Below, piece after piece: positions 53,785 to 64,000 of a DNA stretch of 64,000 nucleotides. The DNA is from Sthenelais limicola (taxonomy: Eukaryota > Annelida > Polychaeta > Phyllodocida > Sigalionidae): contig OW804098.1 of the NCBI GenBank assembly GCA_942159475.1, positions 112,288,620 to 112,352,619 on the forward strand, read 5' to 3'. Numbering within the stretch: the stretch's first letter is position 1; each line of letters opens with the position of its first letter. The translations under genes and the position numbers were made by a program. Under the pieces are notes generated by a model that saw only the letters and a list, made by a program, of their open reading frames with translations, was not told the DNA's origin and made no database searches.

Positions 53785-54172
53785 TATGTGATGTGTTAAG
53801 GTGGAAGTCAGTCAAAGGTCGCAAAAATACGATTTTAAGATTTTATCATATTTGAAACAAGAAACAATGAGATCAAGCTGATCTCATTGAGAGTAAACAT
53901 TAGGACATCTGACAAATATTTCTATATTTTAAGTTTAATGTTTGCAATATTCCTTAGTGGGCAATTACTAGTAAAGTATCTAAATATAGACCATAAGATG
54001 ACATTCAAAACGCAAGCTTATCACTGTCTTGAAAATTGGTACATATCTTTATGACCTTAAGCGCTAAAAAAACAAAGATTAGAACATTCAAACAAAGAGA
54101 TCTAGTGAATCCAACACTTTGGAAAAATATCCATTTTGCGACTTGAGACTCATTTTCCTTATCAGATATATG
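53785..54172 (+). mobile_element. MITE-B full-length copy
   Basis: TATATGTGATGTGTTAAGGT, AAAGGTCGCAAAAATACGAT to TTTTGCGACTTGAGACTCAT and TCCTTATCAGATATA. An AAGAAACAATGAGATCAAGC duplication marks this copy. Confidence 0.8.
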
Positions 54173-54540
54173 ATTTATTTCTGGTATGTGCTAATACATA
54201 GTAGTAATAATGAAAGTGAAAGTATTGATTAACATTAAACACTGCTGGGATGAGTTCAGTGAGAATCAATCAGGTTGTGCTAAAAAGATCCGTCTTACGT
54301 CAGAAAGTGTGATAGCCAATCAAAATGCAACTATCTGGGTCATGATCCCATTCTTACTTGGGAGTGAATATTGAACAAGTTCTCATTCCTTGCTCGTATA
54401 TGGCGGTGATGTTAAAGTAGCATTGTCACTTGAATTGAACTGTACAATACTTTATTTGCCAACGTGTCTGCGTGTCTGAATATTGCAAAAATAAATGTGA
54501 ATATCCATGTAAGTTTAAGTAAGCATAATATGCGACTTCA
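54173..54540. other. Unannotated stretch
   Basis: TACTTTATTTGCCAACG near 54450 (minus-strand GGCAAATAAAGTA) could be another retroelement terminus. No gene. Confidence 0.3.
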
Positions 54541-54805
54541 AAAAATGTATAAATGTTTCGGGGAATTAAACCCTGTATTGAGTATTATTATACTTTGTTA
54601 AACTGTATGATGTATGTTATAATTATTATATTATTGTTAATGCATATCTGATATAAATGGTGTTGTAGTAAATGTAATTGTATCAATATGCCATGGCCTC
54701 CTGGGAAGACCAAAATTGTTTGACTTGAGGACCTTTTTTCTCTAAAAAAAACCTTTGATTGATGTACTTGTATAAAGAGAAATAAATAAAAAAAAAATAA
54801 AAAAA
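54541..54805 (+). mobile_element. Probable LINE 3' UTR with A-rich tail
   Basis: AT-rich sequence with CCATGGCCTCCTGGGAAGAC and TTGAGGACCTTTTTTC ends GAGAAATAAATAAAAAAAAA. The layout (short GC island, AATAAA, A tail) suits a LINE 3' end. No coding part is recognisable. Confidence 0.5.
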
Positions 54806-54879
54806 ATACTTATATATATATATATACTCGTGTATGAAGATGACGAGCATATGTTGGTTAAAAACAGAGCATCTTCTAA

Positions 54880-55520
54880 TTGTTGTCGCGTTATTTTCAA
54901 ATACAAGTGATTTGACAATTCTTTGAGGATTGTGCCCTGCTGTTTTGGCTACAAGGCTTCATGAAATTCCACATTCATGTTACAGAGACCCACCAAAATT
55001 GTGATGTGTTTCAGAAAAATGAGTCATAAGTCGCAAAATTGATATTTTTCAAAGTGTTTTTTCACAAGATCACATTATTGGAATGTTTTACTTTTTGGAG
55101 ATTTTGTCACTTATAGTGATATCAATCGATGTTTTAAATTTCAGGACAATCTATGCAATATATCCTTATGTTTTAAAGGTCCTCATATGGACTACATTTA
55201 GTTACTTTAATGTTTATTGAGCCCCCAAAATATTGGAAAGTTTTTTTTTCAAAATCGAAAATATCAAACTTAAAAATCTAGAAATACTTATTAGATTATT
55301 AGACTGTTTACTATCATAGGAATCAGCTTGATCTCATATTTTCAAATATAATGGTATCTCAAAATCTATTTTTTGCGACTTATGACTCATTTCCCCAAAA
55401 CGGATCACATTATTGTTTCTAGCAGTGGCTCTGTGCACTTATTATTGCTCATCGGTTGGCCTTTTATTTTTGCTGTTTCGATTTAAAACGTAATGCAACT
55501 GAACGTAAATACAACAGATT
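54880..55520 (+). repeat. Repeat L copy split by MITE-B
   Basis: TTCATGAAATTCCACATTCA, GAGACCCACCAAAAT before and GCAGTGGCTCTGTGCACTTA, TTATTGCTCATCGGTTGG after MITE-B. The same text is continuous at 26.68-26.75 kb. Confidence 0.68.
54998..55411 (-). mobile_element. MITE-B full copy nested in repeat L
   Basis: GTGATGTGTTTCAGAAAAAT, GAGTCATAAGTCGCAAAATT to TTTGCGACTTATGACTCATT and ACGGATCACAT. About 90% like 23613-24021. Confidence 0.88.
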
Positions 55521-55904
55521 ATTTTGTCTTCTTCTGCAACAGAATATTGATAATTTCAGTCTTATAAGATGCAATGTGTTTGATATGTTTCTCAATATAT
55601 ATAAGTAAATTACTCACTTTTTTCTTGTCAAAATAGTTGAGATCTATATATGCAGCTTCCCAAATGTAAAGTTAATATTCTCACGATGATACATCGCAGA
55701 AAAATCGCAATTAGAAGGAAAATAAAAATATGTGAGATTTTAAATGTCTGGCAAATAAAAAAAAAAGGTTTTGCATAAATTTGCAGCCTAGACCTGTACC
55801 AACCTATAGACACAAGCGCTATACAATCAAGTGCCCACCAGTAGAGTGGAGGAGTAATGGGAAGTACTGCAGGTGCTATGGACTGAGGCATTCTCCACCT
55901 GGTG
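55521..55904. other. Unannotated stretch
   Basis: No supported feature. Confidence 0.3.
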
Positions 55905-55917
55905 TCAAACCCGGACT

Positions 55918-56124
55918 TGGTCCTGGGTAAGACCTTAAAGTGCCTGGTCCTGGGTAAGACCTTAAAGGGCCTTTCTGTCTCTTTTCTCTGTCTCTCTCTC
56001 CCTTCTTCTCTATCTCTATTTCCTGGGTATGATCATAAACTGCCTCCTTCTCAGCTCTCCCGCCCTTGATATAACACTTCAAAGTGTTGATAAGGGCGTA
56101 AAGCAACCAATCTCACTCACTCAC
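55918..56124 (+). mobile_element. SINE-D copy 10 with duplicated 5' end
   Basis: TCAAACCCGGACT lies at 55905-55917 and 56125-56137, a perfect 13-bp TSD. The first 27 bp (TGGTCCTGGGTAAGACCTTA...) occur twice in tandem, then a single body, one tail module and CACTCACTC. Confidence 0.93.
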
Positions 56125-56237
56125 TCAAACCCGGACTAACAGATAATGAGTGCAGGCAGTAGTAGATTACACCCCGCGGCACAACTACACATCTTGGGTT
56201 TCCCTTCCTCACTGAGGCGGAGACAAATTGGGGATCA

Positions 56238-56880
56238 CTATAGATCTGTGTAACATAGAGAGGGTATTCATTCCACCCCATGTCTGCTTTCTCCATAACT
56301 ATAGATCTGTGTAACATAGAGAGGGTATTTATTCTACCCCTGCCTGCTTTCTCCATAACTATAGATCTGTATAACATAGAGAGGGTATTCATTCCACCCC
56401 ATGTCTGCTTTCTCCATAACTATAGATCTGTATAACATAGAGAGGGTATTCATTCCACCCCATGTCTGCTTTCTCCATAACTATAGATCTGTGTAACATA
56501 GAGAGGGTATTTATTCCACCCCCTGTCTGCTTTCTCCATAACTATAGATCTGTGTAACATAGAGAGGGTATCTATTCCACCCCATGTCAGCTTTCTCCAT
56601 AACTATAGATCTGTATAACATAGAGAGGGTATTCATTCCACCCCATGTCTGCTTTCTCCATAACTATAGATCTGTATAACATAGAGAGGGTATTTATTCC
56701 ACCCCCTGTCTGCTTTCTCCATAACTATAGATCTGTATAACATAGAGAGGGTATTCATTCCACCCATGTCTGCTTTCTCCATAACTATAGATCTGTATAA
56801 CATAGAGAGGGTATTTATTCCACCCCCTGTCTGCTTTCTCCATAACTATAGATCTGTATAACATAGAGAGGGTATTTATT
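56238..56880. repeat. 61-bp minisatellite, about 10.5 units
   Basis: Unit: CTCCATAACTATAGATCTGT, GTAACATAGAGAGGGTATTC, ATTCCACCCCATGTCTGCTT, T. Variants ATTC/TTTA and CATG/CCTG alternate. The word CTATAGA-CT is shared with the 59-bp array. Confidence 0.95.
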
Positions 56881-57235
56881 GTCTCTTTAGTCCCTGTTTG
56901 TTGGGCTGGCCGGGACAGTTGTACACATACAGACCAGTAGTACTAGTGTTGGACTTCCATTTCCAGCCGACCGCTTACATCAATGAAAATAAAAAACAAT
57001 ATTTGCTCAAAACGGCAAGATCATGGCTTCCCACTGGTTCATTTTGCTTCGAAATCATTTATAAATTGTTTTTAATGAGAGTAACAGCCCAACAGAAGGG
57101 GACTAAAGGCATTAGAGCATTCGGTTATGGTCCTTTGTCTTGTCTAAGGCTTCCGGAACCAAGCCTCGGCTTTGCCTGGACCTGGTTCATGGGAGCCTTA
57201 GACAAGACTCACGACGACATATTCCCTGGTTCAGT
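56881..57235. other. Spacer with one 16-bp inverted repeat
   Basis: CTTGTCTAAGGCTTCC (57139-57154) pairs with GGGAGCCTTAGACAAG (57191-57206), 15 of 16. A short hairpin; nothing else seen. Confidence 0.5.
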
Positions 57236-57485
57236 GGGCAGTTATCTATCTCCTCTCTTTCTCCTCTTTCTTTTCCTCTCCACTCTTTAATCCCTATCCT
57301 TTGCTCGTCTCCTCCTCTCTTTTCCTATTTGCTCTTCCACTCCATCTCACCCTTTCCTCCTCAATGTTCTTCTACCTCTATCCATCTATCTATCTATCTG
57401 CCTCTCTATCTATCTATCTATCTATCTATCTGTCTGCCTCTCTCTACTCTCTTTCTATCTCTCATAGTCTGTTCTAGTTTTCTCT
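57236..57485. repeat. Pyrimidine tract with TATC microsatellite
   Basis: CTCCTCTTTC-type sequence with CTAT tetranucleotide runs at 57380-57432. Confidence 0.85.
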
Positions 57486-57949
57486 CACACTCTATTTTAG
57501 TCACAGACATTTGACAATAATTTCAGAGGATCTCAAGTTGTTTCCACCCTCATCACCATTACCGCAACTGGGAATGTTACATATATCTAAAAGCCACCTG
57601 GCACGGGAAAACATTTAAGTCTGGGGAGAGTTTCATTCCAGAGGATGGAATGAGCAATATTCAGGGAAGGTGGGCGATATTCGGGGAGATCCATTCCAAC
57701 TGATCTTGCAGCTTAAGAGGATCACTCTGTGACATCGGCCCAACTGGAGATGGGCTCCCTGAATAAAATATAAAATATAAAATAAAATATTCAGGACAGA
57801 TTTTGATCGATTGGTCAATATTTATGGCTTAAATGCAAGCGATACTGTTTGGTCATGATCCATTATAATGTGTTATCTTTTTTGAGCGGGTGTTCTGATC
57901 TGTCTCACCTCCCTGCTTTGGCCTTCTATCTGGCTGTCAGTCGGGTTGC
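57486..57949. other. Unannotated stretch
   Basis: AAAATATAAAATATAAAATA repeat near 57765-57790. No gene. Confidence 0.3.
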
Positions 57950-58285
57950 TCTCACTCCCTCCCTCCATCTTTCACTCCGCCTCTCTCCCTCTCTTTCTCC
58001 CTTTTCGCTGTCCTGTCTCTCTCACTTCTCTAAGCCCCGTCTCTCACTACCTCTCTCTCACCTTTCTGTCTCTCCCTCTTGTTTCTTTCTCTCAACCATC
58101 CCCTCACACTCTCACCACTCTGACTCTCTTTCTCTGTCTCTACCCCATCCCTCTCATTCTCTCTCCCCTAACAAATCCCTTCTCCTTCTCTTCTCTACCA
58201 ATTCCCTCTCTCTCTTTTGCTACCCTATCCCTCTCTGTCTCTCTCCTAGTCGCTCCCTCTCACCCCCCCCCCCCTCCCCATCTAT
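57950..58285. repeat. Polypyrimidine tract
   Basis: CTCCCTCCCTCC and TCTCTCTC-rich, closing in a run of 12 or so C at 58261-58274. Confidence 0.87.
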
Positions 58286-58483
58286 CATTCACCCTGCCTA
58301 ATGTGTCTGCAGTTGCTAATTGGTTTAGGAGCATCATGAGGAACCTAAGCCCTGTAATGAGGCCCCGCTCCCAGAGGTCGTCTTTATCTAGAGAGAGATT
58401 ATCTCCCACCTGGGTCTCTTCCTCTGCAGTGTTGAATGTCTGGTGGCTGTCTGGAAGCTGTAATCTCAGCACTGCACTTAAAC
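58286..58483. other. Unannotated spacer
   Basis: Two CTCTGCAG and TGTCTGCAG words look like acceptor sites, but no recognisable coding exon follows. Confidence 0.3.
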
Positions 58484-59131
58484 CCTTTCCACACCTCTCA
58501 CTGATCTCAGATAGCGCTTAAACCCCTTCCACACTACAGCTCAGATAGTGGTTAAACCCCTTCCATACTACAGATCAGATAGCGCTTATACCTCTTCCAC
58601 ACTACAGCTCAGATAGTGGTTAAACCCCTTCCACACTACAGCTCAGATAGTGGTTAAACCCCTTCCACACTACAGCTCAGATAGTGGTTAAACCCCTTCC
58701 ACACTACAGCTCAGATAGTGCTTATACCACTTCCATACTACAGCTCAGATAGTGATTATACCCCTTCCACACTACAGCTCAGATAGCGCTTAAACCCCTT
58801 CCACAGTACAGCTCAGATAGTGGTTAAACCCCTTCCATACTACAGATCAGATAGCGCTTATACCTCTTCCACACTACAGCTCAGATAGTGGTTAAACCCC
58901 TTCCCCACTACAGCTCAGATAGTGGTTAAACCCCTTCCACACTACAGCTCAGATAGTGGTTAAACCCCTTCCACACTACAGCTCAGATAGTGCTTATACC
59001 ACTTCCATACTACAGCTCAGATAGTGCTTATACCCCTTCCAGACTACAGCTCAGATAGTGCTTAAACCCCTTCCACACTACAGCCCAGATAGTGCTTATA
59101 CCCCTTCCACACCACAGCTCAGATAGCGCTT
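58484..59131. repeat. 34-bp minisatellite, about 19 units, with an 8-mer higher order
   Basis: Unit: CCCCTTCCACACTACAGCTC, AGATAGTGGTTAAA. The variant series starting TTCCATACTACAGATCAGAT at 58561 recurs at 58833, exactly 272 bp (8 x 34) later, followed by the same order of GTGGTTAAAC and GTGCTTATAC units. Confidence 0.95.
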
Positions 59132-59144
59132 AGAAGCGCATTTG

Positions 59145-59710
59145 GTTCTCGATAAACCCTCCTCTTGTCTCTTATCCCTTTGTCTCCCTGTCTTCTCACT
59201 TTCCCCTTGCTCTCCCCCTGACTCTCTCTGTCTCCCTCTCTTTCCACGTCTCCTCACCCTCTCTCTTCCTCTGCCCTTCTTTCCTCTCCCCTTCCTCTTT
59301 CTTCTCTCTCTCTGCCCTTCTCTCGCTATCCCCTAGCTCTCCCCCTTTCTCTTCCTCTCTCTATCTCCCTCTCTTCCCCTCTCTTCCCCTCTCTTCTCAC
59401 TTTCCCCTCTCTCGATGTCTCCCTCTTTCTCCACATCTCCCACTCCTCTCTCCAGTCTCTTTCTTCTCCCCTCTCTCCCCCTCTCTCTCCCTGCTCTCGA
59501 CCCTCTCTCTCTCTCTTCCTCTAACTCTTCTGCTTTCTCCAGCTCTATCCCTCTCTCCCCATCCCCCTCTTTCACCTGCCCTCCCTCCCTCTCTCTGCCC
59601 TCCCTTCCCCTCTTTGTCTCCCCTCCCTCCCCTCTCCCCCTCTCTTTCTCTCCTTCCCCCTCTCTCCCCTCCCCTCGCTGCCCCTCTCCCCCTCTCTCCC
59701 TACTTCTCAT
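59145..59710. repeat. Polypyrimidine tract
   Basis: TCTCCCTCTCTTCC-type sequence for about 560 bp; open frames on both strands are compositional. Confidence 0.9.
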
Positions 59711-59770
59711 TCTATCTACTCTATACTTCGAAGCAATTCCAAACCGAATCCAAAGTAAATTGAAGCAAGA

Positions 59771-59803
59771 TCTAGAATCCACCAATGCTAGGTGGATTCT
59801 AGA
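59771..59803. repeat. Perfect 13-bp stem-loop
   Basis: TCTAGAATCCACC / GGTGGATTCTAGA around AATGCTA. Flanks TTGAAGCAAGA and AATCAATTTGATTCAATT are weakly complementary, so it may be the core of an old fold-back element. Confidence 0.6.
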
Positions 59804-60582
59804 AATCAATTTGATTCAATTCACCTTCCCAACGTTGTTTAAGCTAGTGTGTGCAGAACCAAAGTGAACCCAATTGCATTTGCCAGCAATTTAGATTTAA
59901 AGATACAGCGTGGTGTGAAGTGCAATGGTGCGCATTATGTAGTAATGTAAACAGAAACGTTTTGAGGAATCAATTTGCAACAATTTGATTTGGTTCAATT
60001 TAGTTCACTTCCATTTTGTAGTGTGACAGGCGTATAAATAACTAAACACTGAATATTTATTGTTGACATTGAGGCCTGTCTAAGAACACATCTGCTTTGT
60101 AGTGGAACGTTAATTTCTGTGATGTTTTACAATGTTACAAACTGTTCAGGAAATGTTTATTATACCTGTTATGCCTGGTGCTTAAAGGTAAACGCCACTA
60201 TTCACTGCCATGCCACCTGCTTATATGCTATAAATAAGGGTCGATTTCAGAATGAAAATAACCATGCAGTCTATGACGAAGAGGTATAGAGTTATTGGCT
60301 TAATTTCCAAAATTGTTAGCTTTACTTAAATTGTGTGAAGGTTTTAAATCATTTCATTGTTTAAAACCGGATAGTATTGATTCTAAGAACTTTGAGTCAC
60401 CCTGGGTCATTAATATGAACATATATAATAGGTTCTGACAATAGTAAAGTTCTATAGTGATGCAATGCTCCCTAGTGCTCAGCATTATTTCATGCAGTAG
60501 ATATCGGCAATGCTTCTCATATCTGCACATGGGAACAATTCTGTGGGGAGTCCATTTTAGGCAAGCATGCATACATGTGCAT
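59804..60582. other. Unannotated stretch
   Basis: Contains GCTCAGCATTATTTCATGCA GTAG at 60477-60500, resembling the 60-bp array unit. No gene. Confidence 0.4.
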
Positions 60583-60668
60583 TTATGAATGAATGTATGT
60601 ATGTATGTATGTATGTATGTATGTATGTATGTATGTATGTATGAATGTATGTATTGAAATAAGTATGT
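60583..60668. repeat. (GTAT)n microsatellite
   Basis: About 18 GTAT units with two GAAT interruptions. Confidence 0.95.
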
Positions 60669-60740
60669 ATGAGGATGTTTCCCAACCAGAAATTCCCTTT
60701 CAAATACTGGAATTGGGGGTAGGTGTAAGGGAAACTCACT

Positions 60741-61989
60741 GCTCTACCCACTGAGCTATCCAGGCTGCTGTATTCAACCTTTGGATTTAGGTTTCAATGC
60801 TCTACCTACTGAGCTATCCAGGCTGCTGTATTCAACCTTTGGATTTAGGTTTCAATGCTCTACCCACTGAGCTATCCAGGCTGCTGTATTCAACCTTTGG
60901 ATTTATGTACCAATTCTCTACCTACTGAGCTATCCAGGCTGCTGTATTCAACCTTTGGATTTAGGTTTCAATGCTCTACCTACTGAGCTATCCAGGCTGC
61001 TTTATTCAACCTTTGGATTTATGTCCCAATGCTCTACCCACTGAGCTATCCAGGCTGCTGTATTCAACCTTTGGATTTAGGTTTCAATGCTCTACCTACT
61101 GAGCTATCCAGGCTGCTGTATTCAACCTTTGGATTTAGGTTTCAATGCTCTACCCACTGAGCTATCCAGGCTGCTGTATTCAACCTTTGGATTTAGGTTT
61201 CTAATGCTCTAACACTGAGCTATCCAGACTGTTGTATTCAACCTTTGGATTTAGGTTCCAATGCTCTACCCACTGAGCTATCCAGGCTGCTGTATTCAAC
61301 CTTTAGAATTATGTACCAATTCTCTACCTACTGAGCTATCCAGGCTGCTGTATTCAACCTTTGGATTTAGGTTTCAATGCTCTACCCACTGAGCTATCCA
61401 GACTGCTGTATTCAACCTTTGGATTTAGGTTTCAATGCTCTACCCACTGAGCTATCCAGGCTGCTGTATTCAACCTTTGGATTTAGGTTTCAATGCTCTA
61501 CCCACTGAGCTATCCAGGCTGCTGTATTCAACCTTTGGATTTATGTACCAATGCTCTACCCACTGAGCTATCCAGGCTGCTGTATTCAACCTTTGGATTT
61601 ATGTACCAATGCTCTACCCACTGAGCTATCCAGGCTGCTGTATTCAACCTTTGGATTAGGTTTCAATGCTCTACCCACTGAGCTATCCAGGCTGCTGTAT
61701 TCAACCTTTGGATTTAGGTTTCTAATGCTCTAACACTGAGCTATCCAGACTGTTGTATTCAACCTTTGGATTTAGGTTTCTAATGCTCTAACACTGAGCT
61801 ATCCAGACTGTTGTATTCAACCTTTGGATTTAGGTTCCAATGCTCTACCCACTGAGCTATCCAGACTGCTGAATTCAACCTTTGGGTTTATGTACCAAAG
61901 CTCTACCCACTGAGCTACCCAGGCTGCTGTATTCAACCTAGCTTTGGATTTAGTTTCCAATGCTCTACCCACTGAGCTATCCAGACTGT
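60741..61989 (-). repeat. 58-bp array made from a tRNA-SINE head, 22 units
   Basis: On the minus strand each unit reads GCCTGGATAGCTCAGTGGGT, AGAGCATTGAAACCTAAATC, CAAAGGTTGAATACAGCA: acceptor 5' strand, D-arm and box A (TAGCTCAGTGG), anticodon-arm-like part, then a truncation before the T-arm and box B. It is over 85% like the first half of the SINE at 17159-17231. Two TCTAATGCTCTAACACTG variants recur in blocks. The right border (TATTTCAGATCCTACCACCC) matches the SINE upstream flank, so a real SINE copy was the seed. Confidence 0.92.
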
Positions 61990-62421
61990 ATTTCAGATCC
62001 TACCACCCAGGACACTACACCTGTCTTCATCCATACAAGATTATTGTGTTATTATATTTAGATGTAAAGTGGAAGACATTAATGAATGGAAATAAAGATA
62101 AATCTCTTGTCCCTTGGCTGCTGCTTTAATGGCCTGTCTGGCAGGAGTAACACCAGAATCATCTTACAAAAGGCAGATCTGAGAGAAAACATGACAGTCA
62201 ATCTCTCGGGGCGTCCATCCACCTGATCCTTGCTAGATTAACTTCTTCTCAATATTGAGACAGAAAATAAATCTTTTGTAAGAAGATGTGTCTCTTGGGA
62301 AGGATATTTTCTGTTTGTAGTTGATTTAATTTTCTTCAGAGAGTCTCAACCTTTTATTTCAATTGATTTCACCTCGAAAGGTTGCATTACAAACTTGGCT
62401 TCAAAGAAGTTCTTCTAAATC
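61990..62421. other. Unannotated stretch
   Basis: No supported feature. Confidence 0.3.
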
Positions 62422-62740
62422 AATATGATGTGGCACAGAAAAACGAGTCAAACAAGTTAAAATAGGAAGACATTTTGAGATCATGACTATACGGAAAGCT
62501 GAGATCATATAGGGAAAGCTGATATTAAGTTGATTCCAATGATAAGGCAAACATGAGGCAATTTGAAAAGTATTTTTGTTTAGGTTTGAAAAAAGGTTTT
62601 AATATTTCTGGGTGAAAAATTACTAGTAAAGTACATAAAATGTACTCCATAGTATGACCGTAAAAAATGCAAGGATACATTTCATACACTGTCTTGAACT
62701 TCGGTACATGTATTCATACAACTTAAGGCACTAGATCTAT
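62422..62740 (+). mobile_element. MITE-B copy, right end missing
   Basis: TATGATGTGGCACAGAAAAA, ACGAGTCAAACAAG left end; GTTGATTCCAATGATAAGGC and CTTGAACTTCGGTACATGTA body. AGCTGAGATCATA is locally duplicated. Confidence 0.7.
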
Positions 62741-63257
62741 ACCCGAGACATGGCCAACCCAATGTATATAAATTAATTATCAATTGACCACAAATGGCTA
62801 AGGTTTCAGAGAACAGGGCTCTAGAAGCTAAACTGTACATACATGGGTTTTTTGTTATTTTGATGTGGGTGTGTGAGGGCTTAGATTGCCTGGACTATAC
62901 ACCGTCGGAGGCCTCACTGATGCCACACAGAGTTGTGGTTAGGCCCATTGGTCCACTCGGTCATGCGCTTCTGAAATGGCCGAAATCGGCCGTAAAATTG
63001 GCGTTAGAGCAAGGACTGAGCTGGGTGAGAAAAGAGATCAACGCAACAAGTTTGTGTGTTTTAGTTCAGAGGAAAAGAAGAGGTTGAATCAATTTATTTG
63101 AGGCATCAGAGGTTAAGCTATAGGGCGTGAGTAAACACCAGAAAACAGAGTGGTGAAGCAAGACTTTATTCAGTATAATGTACAAAACTTCATCTTCCAG
63201 GACTTCTATAAGATTCTTTCTCATTGTGTGCAAATATGTCTACCCTCTAGGAGGAAT
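62741..63257. other. Unannotated stretch
   Basis: A 97-codon plus-strand frame at 62794-63087 starts at ATG and is not compositionally biased, but I recognise no domain or homologue and see no splice context. Confidence 0.3.
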
Positions 63258-63270
63258 TTCTGTGATGATC

Positions 63271-63453
63271 ATTGGTCCTGGGTAAGACCTTAAAGTGCCT
63301 TTCTGTCTCTTTTCTCTGTCTCTCTCTCTCCCTTCATCCATATCTCTATTTCCTGGGTATGATCATAAACTGCCTCCCTCTCAGCTCTCCCGCCCTTGAT
63401 ATAACACTTAAAAGTGTTGATGGGGGCGTAAAGCAACCTATCTCACTCACTCA
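63271..63453 (+). mobile_element. SINE-D reference copy (copy 11)
   Basis: TTCTGTGATGATC at 63258-63270 and 63454-63466 is a perfect 13-bp TSD. Within it: GGTCCTGGGTAAGACC, pyrimidine segment, TTCCTGGGTATGATCATAAA, one tail module and CACTCACTCA. At 183 bp this is the simplest complete form. No Pol III A/B boxes are obvious, so promoter type and partner LINE are unknown. Confidence 0.93.
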
Positions 63454-63466
63454 TTCTGTGATGATC

Positions 63467-64000
63467 GAACACCTGTCATAACAAATAATGTAAACATGTT
63501 TATTGAGTAATATGCCTTGTACGGGAAAAAAAATTATTTGAGGCTATGTATACATCCAGGTACAAACTTATCCAATAGATTAACTGTCTGTAATTGGATT
63601 ACATCAGCTGACCACTGGTCACTGGGAACACAACAGGGGTCCAATCAGCAGATAACCCTTGCTAATTAATACTGACCAATAGGTTAGAGGTGAATGTCAC
63701 ACTGACTGATTTGCCTTTCCCCCCTCCCCTTAAAATTAAGTAGTCTCCCTCCTAGTAGTAGTAGTATTAGGGCACCACAACTGCCAACTTGGGTGACAGC
63801 AAACTGTGAACTTAAATGGTTCACAGCTTATTGGGGTAGGGTGAAGAATTGTGGTTGTTTCTTCAACTATGAATTATAGACTGGGCAGCAGATGAGAAAT
63901 TCTCGATCCAAGGATTCTCCTCTGCATTATCATAATTTTGAGGTATTACATGACCATTATATATGTTTTTTTATATGTTTTTTTTATGATTTTTCTCAGA
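63467..64000. other. Unannotated stretch to window end
   Basis: No supported feature. Confidence 0.3.

Noticed and set aside
59333..59867. Arg/Glu-rich and Ser/Pro-rich frames of about 150 codons on opposite strands
   Set aside because: Mirror-image consequences of a pyrimidine tract.
59848..60030. hAT-like MITE with GTGTG/CACAC ends
   Set aside because: Possible ends share only about half their bases and no target duplication is visible.
60741..61989. Cluster of tRNA genes
   Set aside because: Units stop before the T-arm and lack box B and the 3' acceptor strand, so no unit can fold into a tRNA.
62794..63087. 97-codon ATG-started frame
   Set aside because: No compositional artefact, but also no recognisable domain, splice sites or polyadenylation context; too short to call.

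Overview
This is eukaryotic, animal-type DNA: AT-rich, almost gene-free and packed with transposable elements. Only two features look like functional host sequence. One is an intact tRNA-Glu(CTC) gene at 7668-7739 (+). The other is a single protein-coding exon at 24903-25083 (+) with canonical splice sites, encoding the N-terminal part of the lumenal domain of a phospholipase D3/D4-type protein. The window is therefore probably intron and intergenic DNA of that gene. A marine invertebrate, possibly a mollusc or other lophotrochozoan with a large repetitive genome, fits the mix of tRNA-derived SINEs, short TIR elements and GAGT-tailed retroposons, but the sequence alone does not fix the taxon.

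Most of the window can be sorted into repeat families defined here by comparing copies within the window; the family letters are labels of mine. MITE-A (about 235 bp, TIR starting TGGGTCAGATTTTCAG, TA target) has about 24 copies. MITE-B (about 410 bp, TIR starting GTGATGTGTTTCAGGAAAAT) has about 18 mostly partial copies. MITE-C (about 345 bp, ends GGGGACTTGCATAGCC) has nine copies, plus a diverged tandem array grown from one of its ends. SINE-D (5' GGTCCTGGGTAAGACC, 3' tail of ACTC repeats) has eleven copies, several inside clear 9-14 bp target-site duplications. Rarer elements are E, F, G, H, I, J, repeats K and L, a solo LTR, two LINE ORF2 C-terminal remnants, several LINE-like 3' ends and a tRNA-derived SINE. 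Insertions are nested (E in G, G in L, B in C, B in L, D in B), and uninterrupted relatives elsewhere in the window serve as empty sites.

Region by region: 1-24 kb is dispersed MITEs, SINE-D, the tRNA gene, a LINE remnant (14.7 kb) and a solo LTR (19.0 kb). The PLD3-like exon lies at 24.9 kb. From 25 to 34 kb there are more MITEs, a 700-bp polypyrimidine tract and a second LINE remnant (32.5 kb). From 34 to 62 kb the window is rich in minisatellites: a 60-bp array (34.5 kb), the C-end array (44.3 kb), a 59-bp array whose units look like acceptor, mini-exon and donor (52.1 kb), a 61-bp array (56.2 kb), a 34-bp array with an 8-unit higher-order repeat (58.5 kb) and a 58-bp array made from the head of a tRNA-derived SINE (60.7 kb). 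Long purine/pyrimidine tracts are scattered between them.

The main result is not a gene system. Repeated ends or heads of mobile elements have been converted into tandem arrays at least three times independently (SINE-D tail module, MITE-C end, tRNA-SINE head). Two of these arrays multiply sequences that resemble regulatory or processing signals: splice sites in the 59-bp array and YY1-like plus ZNF143-like motifs in the C-end array. All element assignments come from reading by eye; ends are approximate by a few bases unless TIRs or TSDs are quoted.
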